Below are positions 32,221 through 36,790 of a stretch of 36,790 nucleotides of DNA, in pieces. How positions within the stretch are numbered: the first letter of the stretch is position 1; each line of letters opens with the position of its first letter. The stretch is from Bordetella parapertussis. GTDB lineage: Bacteria; Pseudomonadota; Gammaproteobacteria; Burkholderiales; SG8-39. The position numbers were made by a program, and so were the translations under genes. The notes under the pieces were generated by a model that saw only the letters and a program-made list of their open reading frames with translations, was not told the origin of the DNA and ran no database searches. The stretch lies in the NCBI GenBank assembly GCA_945897475.1, contig CAMDFL010000026.1:1-36790 (forward strand), read 5' to 3'.

Positions 32221-33198
32221 TTAACTGACTTTGATCACAATTTTGCCGACCTGTGAATTCGATTCCATGAATTCGCGTGCGCGCGGCAGTTCATCCAATG
32301 AAAACACTTTGTCGACCAGAGGTTTGATTCGGCCATCGGCCAGGAAGGGCAGCATTTCGCGTCGATAAGTCGGCAGCATCGCCGCGCGCTCGTGTATCGG
32401 GCGATGTTTCGCTGAGACGCCAAATAGGTGTAATCGTTTCGAATGCAGGCTCCCCAAGTCAATTTCCGCGCTAAAGGTCTTGTCGAGATAACCGACCGTG
32501 GCAAGGCGACCCTGAAAGGCCATGCATTTGATGCACTCGGCGAATACCGAACCGCCGACATTGTTGACCACCAGATCCGCGCCTTTGCCGCCGGTGGCGT
32601 CGAGGACGGCCGCAGCGAAATCGGGATTGCGCGTCTCGATGCCGATATCCAAGCCTAAGGCTTTCAAGCGATCAAGTTTTGCGCGCGAGCCGGAGGTGCC
32701 GATCACCTTCGCGCCCAAGGCTTTGGCGGTTTGCAGGCAGGCCACGCCAACACCTGCCGAGACGCCTGTAACCAGCAGCCATTCGCCTGCCTTGAGGTGG
32801 CCTTGCGCCATCAGCATGTCGTGTGTGGTCATGAAGGCGATGGGGGCGGCGGCGGCTTCCTCCCAGCTGAGCCGATCGGGGGCCTGATTGGCCAGACGCG
32901 CGTCGAATACTGCGTATTCGGAGTAGGCGCCGCGCGCTGTACCCATGACGCGATCGCCGATTTTCCATCCGCTGACATCCGCGCCTATTGCGTCTACTTC
33001 GCCGGCGCAGTCCGAACCCGCCGGCGCGGCGACAGGTCCGCCGTGCGCCAGCGATGGCGAACTCAAAAACTCTCCACGATTCAGCGACGCTGCCCGTACC
33101 TTGATGCGAATTTCACCGGCTTTGGGTTCGGGAATGGGAATTTCGTGCAGCTGGAGGGTGCTGGGCTGGGTATCGGTTTTCAGAAACCATGACTTCAA
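32221..33198 (-). CDS. zinc-free MDR oxidoreductase, quinone-oxidoreductase-like
   Basis: The 325-residue medium-chain dehydrogenase/reductase has a GroES-like N-terminal domain (VRAASLNRGEFLSS, AGSDCAGEVDAIG, GDRVMGTARGAYSEYAVFDA) and the cofactor loop VTGVSAGVGVACLQTAKALGAKVIGTSGS of NADPH quinone oxidoreductases. The zinc ligands of alcohol dehydrogenases are absent. It ends LPRAREFMESNSQVGKIVIKVS. The start is TTG at 33198, because AGGAG lies seven bases before it and no in-frame ATG is near. It is divergent from the FAH gene across a 389-base repeat-rich gap. Confidence 0.9.
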   Translation of the reverse strand: MKSWFLKTDTQPSTLQLHEIPIPEPKAGEIRIKVRAASLNRGEFLSSPSLAHGGPVAAPAGSDCAGEVDAIGADVSGWKIGDRVMGTARGAYSEYAVFDARLANQAPDRLSWEEAAAAPIAFMTTHDMLMAQGHLKAGEWLLVTGVSAGVGVACLQTAKALGAKVIGTSGSRAKLDRLKALGLDIGIETRNPDFAAAVLDATGGKGADLVVNNVGGSVFAECIKCMAFQGRLATVGYLDKTFSAEIDLGSLHSKRLHLFGVSAKHRPIHERAAMLPTYRREMLPFLADGRIKPLVDKVFSLDELPRAREFMESNSQVGKIVIKVS

Positions 33199-33328
33199 TT
33201 TAATTCTCCTGTTTCAAGATGTGAATCAAGCGGCGTGTATTCTAGTCACTAACGAGGTAAGTGTTGACAGTTCTGGCATAGAACTGTCTGGCATAGAACC
33301 AGGGTTCGGATACGGCCGGCTAAATTGT

Positions 33329-33350
33329 AGGTTTGCGCTTTTGCAAACCT
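33329..33350. promoter_or_regulatory. 8-bp hairpin in the MDR/FAH divergent gap
   Basis: AGGTTTGC and GCAAACCT flank a six-base loop. It lies about 130 bases from the MDR start and 240 from the FAH start. A small direct repeat (CTGGCATAGAAC) is nearby at about 33275-33300. It could be an operator or a remnant element. No transposon gene is present. Confidence 0.4.
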
Positions 33351-33420
33351 GCAGTTTGGCGGGAAAGGTGGCCTCAGTGACAGCCTGTTTGGTTCCGGTT
33401 CTGCCGGCTTAGGGTTAGGA

Positions 33421-33511
33421 CAATCGCGGGCAAGCGAAGACATGCGCGAACAAGCGCGAAGACAAGCGCGAACAAGCGCGAACAAGCGAGAACAATCGCG
33501 AACAATCGTTG
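33421..33511. repeat. about nine imperfect 10-bp units, CAAGCGCGAA type
   Basis: The 91 bases consist of CAATCGCGGG, CAAGCGAAGA, CATGCGCGAA, a 12-base unit, CAAGCGCGAA twice, CAAGCGAGAA, CAATCGCGAA and CAATCGTTGA. The period equals about one DNA turn, so all units face the same side of the helix. It ends about 75 bases before the FAH start in the divergent gap 33199-33587, which holds no gene. Confidence 0.8.
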
Positions 33512-33587
33512 ATTCGCTTGCGGGGAAAGCGCCGCGCGGCTACATTGTCGCCTCTTTGACGGAATTCCATTTAAGTAGGAGAGCAAA

Positions 33588-34535
33588 GTGAAATTGGTGT
33601 TGTTCCAAAACGACGGCAAGGGCGAGATAAATCCAGGCATCCTTACAGATAGAGGCGTGGTCAGTATCGCAAGCGCGGTAAAGCGCGACTACACTCCTCA
33701 ATTGACCATGCAGGGAATCATCGACGATTTTGACAAGCTGCGTCCCAGTTTGGAGAAGTTGGCTAAAGATTCAGCCGCGATACCTCTGGATAAGGTACGT
33801 CTGCGTGCGCCGCTGCCGCGCCCGGGGAAATTTCTTTGCTGCATCGGCAATTACTGGGAACACGCGCAGCGCGAGACCAAGGGTTTGTCGATGTTCCTGA
33901 AAAATCCGGATGCGGTGGTCGGACCTGGCGATACCATTGAATTGCCTGAATTTACCGAGCCATGGGCCTTCATGCATGAGGCGGAGCTGGCCATCGTGAT
34001 CAAGGGTCCGGTCAAGCGTGTCAAGCGCGAGAACTGGCGCGATGCGGTGTTCGGCTATACCGCGATGATCGATGTCACCGCGCGCGGCGAAGGCCGGCGT
34101 ACCTGGCCGGCGATGACTCCGGCGAGCTGGATGGGAAAGTCCTTTGATACCTTCGGGCCGGTTGGCCCTTGCATTACGACTGCCGATGAAATTCCAGAGC
34201 CCAACGATGTCATCGTGCGATTCTGGAACGATGGTCAGTTGCGCCATAATTACAACACCGACGACATGGAGCACCGTGTGCCCGAAATCATTGAGTGGGC
34301 GAGCACCATCATGACGCTCAACTCGGGCGACCTGATTGCTTGCGGCACCAATCACGAAGGCCTGGGCATGGTGCAGGATGGCGAAACCGTTGAAATCGAG
34401 ATTCAGGGAATCGGCAAGATGGCGCTGAAAGTGAACGATCCGCTCAAGCGCAAGTGGGATCGTGGCGTCTACATGGGCGTGGATTCCACCAACCCGGAAG
34501 CGGTCAAACGCCATCGGCCGAAAACAGCGGCTTGA
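33588..34535 (+). CDS. fumarylacetoacetate hydrolase (FAH) family protein
   Basis: The 315-residue enzyme has an N-terminal strand region (MKLVLFQNDGKGEINPGIL) and a FAH C-terminal domain. Metal ligands come from FMHEAELAIVIKG (Glu) and MIDVTARGEGR (Asp), and CIGNYWEHAQRE and GKSFDTFGPVGPCITTAD surround the site. FAH enzymes cleave C-C bonds, decarboxylate or isomerise 2-oxo or 1,3-diketo acids. GTG at 33588 has AGGAG upstream. The ThDP enzyme follows 107 bases later in the same direction, so the two may act in one catabolic path (inference). Confidence 0.9.
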   Translation: MKLVLFQNDGKGEINPGILTDRGVVSIASAVKRDYTPQLTMQGIIDDFDKLRPSLEKLAKDSAAIPLDKVRLRAPLPRPGKFLCCIGNYWEHAQRETKGLSMFLKNPDAVVGPGDTIELPEFTEPWAFMHEAELAIVIKGPVKRVKRENWRDAVFGYTAMIDVTARGEGRRTWPAMTPASWMGKSFDTFGPVGPCITTADEIPEPNDVIVRFWNDGQLRHNYNTDDMEHRVPEIIEWASTIMTLNSGDLIACGTNHEGLGMVQDGETVEIEIQGIGKMALKVNDPLKRKWDRGVYMGVDSTNPEAVKRHRPKTAA

Positions 34536-34642
34536 ATTTATCGCGTAATCCATTCCAATTTGAGTATTAAAATTGAGCAATTTGGCATGTCAGTAATTGG
34601 CATTGACCAATTAAAGTTTGACTTATATATAAAGGATTTGTT

Positions 34643-36289
34643 ATGAAAGGTGCCGCAGTTGTCGCGGAAATTCTCAAGCGCGAGGGGGTCACGGACCTGC
34701 CTTGCTATCCCCGAAATGCAATTATCGAACCCGCAGCCGAACTGGGTATCAGGCCTTACATCGTGCGCCAGGAGCGCACCGGAATGCACATGGCCGATGC
34801 CATCAGCCGCGTCACCAGTCGGCAGAAAATCGGCGTGTTTGCCATGCAGCAGGGCCCGGGGACTGAGAATGCCTATGGCGCCGTCGCCCAGGCCTATGCG
34901 GAGTCGGTTCCCTTGCTGGTTCTGCCGATGGGCCACGCGCGCCGCGCCGCGCAGATCGCGCCCAATTTCAGCGCCATGCTGCAAATGCGCGGAATATCCA
35001 AGACGGTTGAGCAGGTGACTTTTGCGGATGACATTCCTAACGCCATGCGGCGCGCTTTCACGCAACTCCGCAATGGCCGGCCGCGTCCTTGCATCGTGGA
35101 GTTGCCGATGGATGTATTGGCTGAGGAATTCACCGGCAACATAGACTATCAACCGGTGCTGACCTCGCGTAGCGCGCCCGACCCCGCAGTGGTGCCCAAG
35201 GCTGCTGCCGCCATGATCGATGCCAAGCGCCTGGTGATCTACGCAGGCCAGGGCATTCACTATGGAAGAGCCTGGAAGCAACTGAAGGAACTGGCCGAGT
35301 TGCTGGCCGCGCCGGTGGTCACAACCTATGCGGGTAAGAGCAGCTTCCCCGAGAATCATCCTCTGTCATTGGGTTCGGGCGGCGCTTCATTCTCCAAGCA
35401 AGCCTATGATTTCGTCGAGAACGCCGATTTGATCTTTGGCGCCGGCTGCTCGTTTACGCAAACACCGTTTGCAATCAACATGCCACGCGGCAAGCGCTAC
35501 ATCCACGCCACCTGGGATATGGCCGAGGTCAACAAAAACCTGCCCACGGAAATGGCCCTGGTTGGTGATCTGGATTTGACGCTCGATGCCTTGGTGGCCG
35601 AAGTCAAAGACCGTCTGAAAGGCAAGGCGCGCGATGCCGGGCCTGTCGCAAAAGAAATCAAAACTATCCGCGATGCTTGGCTCGCCGAGTGGATGCCCGA
35701 ACTCACTTCGAACGATGTGCCGATTTCACCCTACCGCGTGATTTGGGATCTGCTGCATACCTTGGATGTACCCAACACCATCGTCACCCACGACTCGGGC
35801 TCGCCACGCAACCAGATCGTGCCGTTCTGGCAGTCGACCGAGCCGATGAGCTACATCGGCTGGGGCAAGTCCACGCAACTCGGGTATGGCCTTGGCCTCG
35901 CCATGGGCGCCAAAATCGCGAAGCCTGAGAAAACCTGCGTGAACTTCTGGGGCGATGCGGCATTTGGCCACACCGGCATGGATTTCGAGACCTGCGTTCG
36001 CGACAACATTCCGATTCTGTCTATCTTGGTCAACAACAATTGCATGGCGGCGGAACTGAACGTCATGACGAGTTCGACCGAGAAATACCGCTCGACCGAT
36101 ATCTCTGGCAACTACTCGGACCTGGCAAAGGCCTTAGGCGGCTACAGCGAGCGAATCACCAACCCGGCCGAAATCGTCGCGGCGATCAAGCGCGGCGTGG
36201 CGAAAACCAAGGAAGGCAAGGCGGTGCTGCTGGAATTCATGACCAAGAAGGAGACGCGCTCGAGTATCTATGGACGCAGTGGCGGCTAG
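34643..36289 (+). CDS. thiamine-diphosphate enzyme, acetolactate-synthase-like
   Basis: The 548-residue protein has the three ThDP domains. The N-terminal Pyr domain carries the cofactor-activating Glu44 in VRQERTGMHMADA. The central domain includes RLVIYAGQGIHYGRAWKQL. The C-terminal PP domain has the metal motif GDAAFGHTGMDFETCVRDNIPILSILVNNN (GDA at about 437-439, third-position Ala instead of Gly). Such enzymes decarboxylate or ligate 2-oxo acids (acetolactate synthase, benzoylformate decarboxylase, sulfopyruvate or oxalyl-CoA types). AAAGGA precedes the ATG. No regulatory small subunit follows, which argues against biosynthetic acetolactate synthase. The substrate is open. Confidence 0.88.
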   Translation: MKGAAVVAEILKREGVTDLPCYPRNAIIEPAAELGIRPYIVRQERTGMHMADAISRVTSRQKIGVFAMQQGPGTENAYGAVAQAYAESVPLLVLPMGHARRAAQIAPNFSAMLQMRGISKTVEQVTFADDIPNAMRRAFTQLRNGRPRPCIVELPMDVLAEEFTGNIDYQPVLTSRSAPDPAVVPKAAAAMIDAKRLVIYAGQGIHYGRAWKQLKELAELLAAPVVTTYAGKSSFPENHPLSLGSGGASFSKQAYDFVENADLIFGAGCSFTQTPFAINMPRGKRYIHATWDMAEVNKNLPTEMALVGDLDLTLDALVAEVKDRLKGKARDAGPVAKEIKTIRDAWLAEWMPELTSNDVPISPYRVIWDLLHTLDVPNTIVTHDSGSPRNQIVPFWQSTEPMSYIGWGKSTQLGYGLGLAMGAKIAKPEKTCVNFWGDAAFGHTGMDFETCVRDNIPILSILVNNNCMAAELNVMTSSTEKYRSTDISGNYSDLAKALGGYSERITNPAEIVAAIKRGVAKTKEGKAVLLEFMTKKETRSSIYGRSGG

Positions 36290-36301
36290 GGCTTCTCCTT
36301 G

Positions 36302-36427
36302 CCATTAGACCGCTCTGATACTCTGCTAGACCGCGCTGATACTCTATTAGACCGCTCTGATACTACATTAGAGCGCTCTGATACTACATTAGAGCGCTCT
36401 GATACTCTGCTAGACCGCTCTGACACT
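36302..36427. repeat. six exact-period 21-bp tandem units after the ThDP gene
   Basis: Units start at 36302, 36323, 36344, 36365, 36386 and 36407 and share TTAGACCGCTCTGATACT with a few changes; a seventh partial unit fades at 36428-36440. In units 4 and 5 one base change makes AGAGCGCTCT, a perfect 10-bp palindrome. The array starts 12 bases after the ThDP stop. The minus-strand frame through it gives SERSNVV-type heptads, but there is no sign that it is translated. Confidence 0.88.
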
Positions 36428-36481
36428 CCACTATGCGCTAAGTCATTGTAGCCAGCACCATGTAAGCCGAGGAGACCAATC

Positions 36482-36790
36482 ATGCCCAGAGAACTAATCG
36501 ATATGGAGGGTCTTGCGAGCCCAGCCGTGCAGGCCTTGAAGGATTTGCAAACGCCAGCGGGATTGCCGTTTTCGATCAACAAAATGGAGGTGGTCTTCGA
36601 AGGCCGCCGACGCGCAGGTTCGCAGGTCTCCGTCGAGTTTCTCGATCCGGATGGCCACACGCTGGAACTGTTCTGGGCGATGGATCAGGTGGGTAGCGAC
36701 GCTCGAATTCGTCCACCGGAGGAATGGCGGCAGCAAAGCTCATTTCAGGGCGCGATCGCTAATGCACCGCCTGGACAGGACACCACATTG
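36482..36790 (+). CDS. VOC (glyoxalase/bleomycin-resistance fold) protein, lacking its N-terminal half, cut by window end
   Basis: The frame opens with MPRELIDMEGLASPAVQAL, continues FSINKMEVVFEGRRRAGSQ and VSVEFLDPDGHTLELFWAMD, then RPPEEWR, and runs off the window. The FLDPDGHTLELFW strand with its metal-binding Glu is the last third of a VOC domain, so the first beta-alpha-beta-beta-beta module that should precede it is missing. Upstream is only the 21-bp repeat. GAGGAG sits eight bases before this ATG, so it might still be translated. It may be a 5'-truncated gene whose front was lost where the repeat now lies. Confidence 0.65.
   Translation, partial: MPRELIDMEGLASPAVQALKDLQTPAGLPFSINKMEVVFEGRRRAGSQVSVEFLDPDGHTLELFWAMDQVGSDARIRPPEEWRQQSSFQGAIANAPPGQDTTL

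Noticed and set aside
34603-34631. TTGACC-N17-TATATA as a sigma-70 promoter for the ThDP gene
   Set aside because: The start it predicts would fall after the AAAGGA ribosome site, leaving an almost leaderless mRNA; probably chance in an AT-rich stretch.
36302-36427. 21-bp repeats as a CRISPR array
   Set aside because: Units are contiguous with no unique spacers and no cas genes are nearby.
36286-36660. Minus-strand frame with SERSNVV heptads as a repeat protein
   Set aside because: The frame is a product of the 21-bp array and the complement of the VOC fragment; no start signal is seen.

Overview
The window looks like a chromosomal stretch of a betaproteobacterium, probably Burkholderiales-like. 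The reasons are the high GC content, the five Bug-type (tripartite tricarboxylate transporter) substrate-binding genes or remnants within 6 kb, the urt-ure operon layout, and frequent GTG and TTG starts. The exact taxon cannot be read from the sequence. No rRNA, tRNA, CRISPR array or intact insertion sequence was seen.

Layout. 1-394: frameshifted 3' end of a type I restriction subunit hsdR. 685-7585: an amidohydrolase, then five intact Bug periplasmic binding proteins in alternating orientation and a 3' scrap of a sixth, with no TctA/TctB membrane genes. 7605-10776 (minus): an ABC export module of ABC-2 permease, ATPase and a membrane-anchored NEW3 (alpha-galactosidase-associated) protein. 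11055-11957: an apparently exported SAM methyltransferase. 12016-17617 (minus): hflX, then a tightly packed D-2-hydroxyacid dehydrogenase / enolase-like / APH-type kinase gene set, then an alpha/beta hydrolase. 17894-29040 (plus): a complete urea uptake and hydrolysis operon, urtABCDE-ureDABCEFG, preceded by a near-consensus sigma-54 promoter with an NtrC-type site about 120 bp upstream of the expected transcript start. 29247-36790: a mostly plus-strand catabolic-looking set of SDR, cupin, D-2-hydroxyacid dehydrogenase, a minus-strand quinone oxidoreductase-like MDR, a fumarylacetoacetate-hydrolase family enzyme, a ThDP enzyme and a truncated VOC protein, with a higA antitoxin remnant in between.

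How the parts work together. The urt-ure block is a textbook nitrogen-scavenging unit. UrtA binds urea in the periplasm, UrtBCDE imports it, UreABC hydrolyses it to ammonia and CO2, and UreDEFG load nickel; UreE carries a 128-residue tail with 39 histidines. The kinase, enolase-like protein and dehydrogenase have overlapping reading frames (22 nt and 4 nt). They could form a short route for a phosphorylated hydroxy acid, but the enolase-like protein has Ala where enolase has its conserved His373, so its reaction may differ from glycolytic enolase.

The most unusual window-wide feature is the tandem repetition of short DNA segments at or just after gene ends. At five genes (Bug 6398, dehydrogenase 13543, hydrolase 16778, ureD, ureG) the repeated unit includes the stop codon itself. 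Similar arrays lie just after the methyltransferase and ThDP enzyme genes. Most periods are multiples of three (12, 15, 21, 42, 72), with 10, 14 and 16 bp exceptions.
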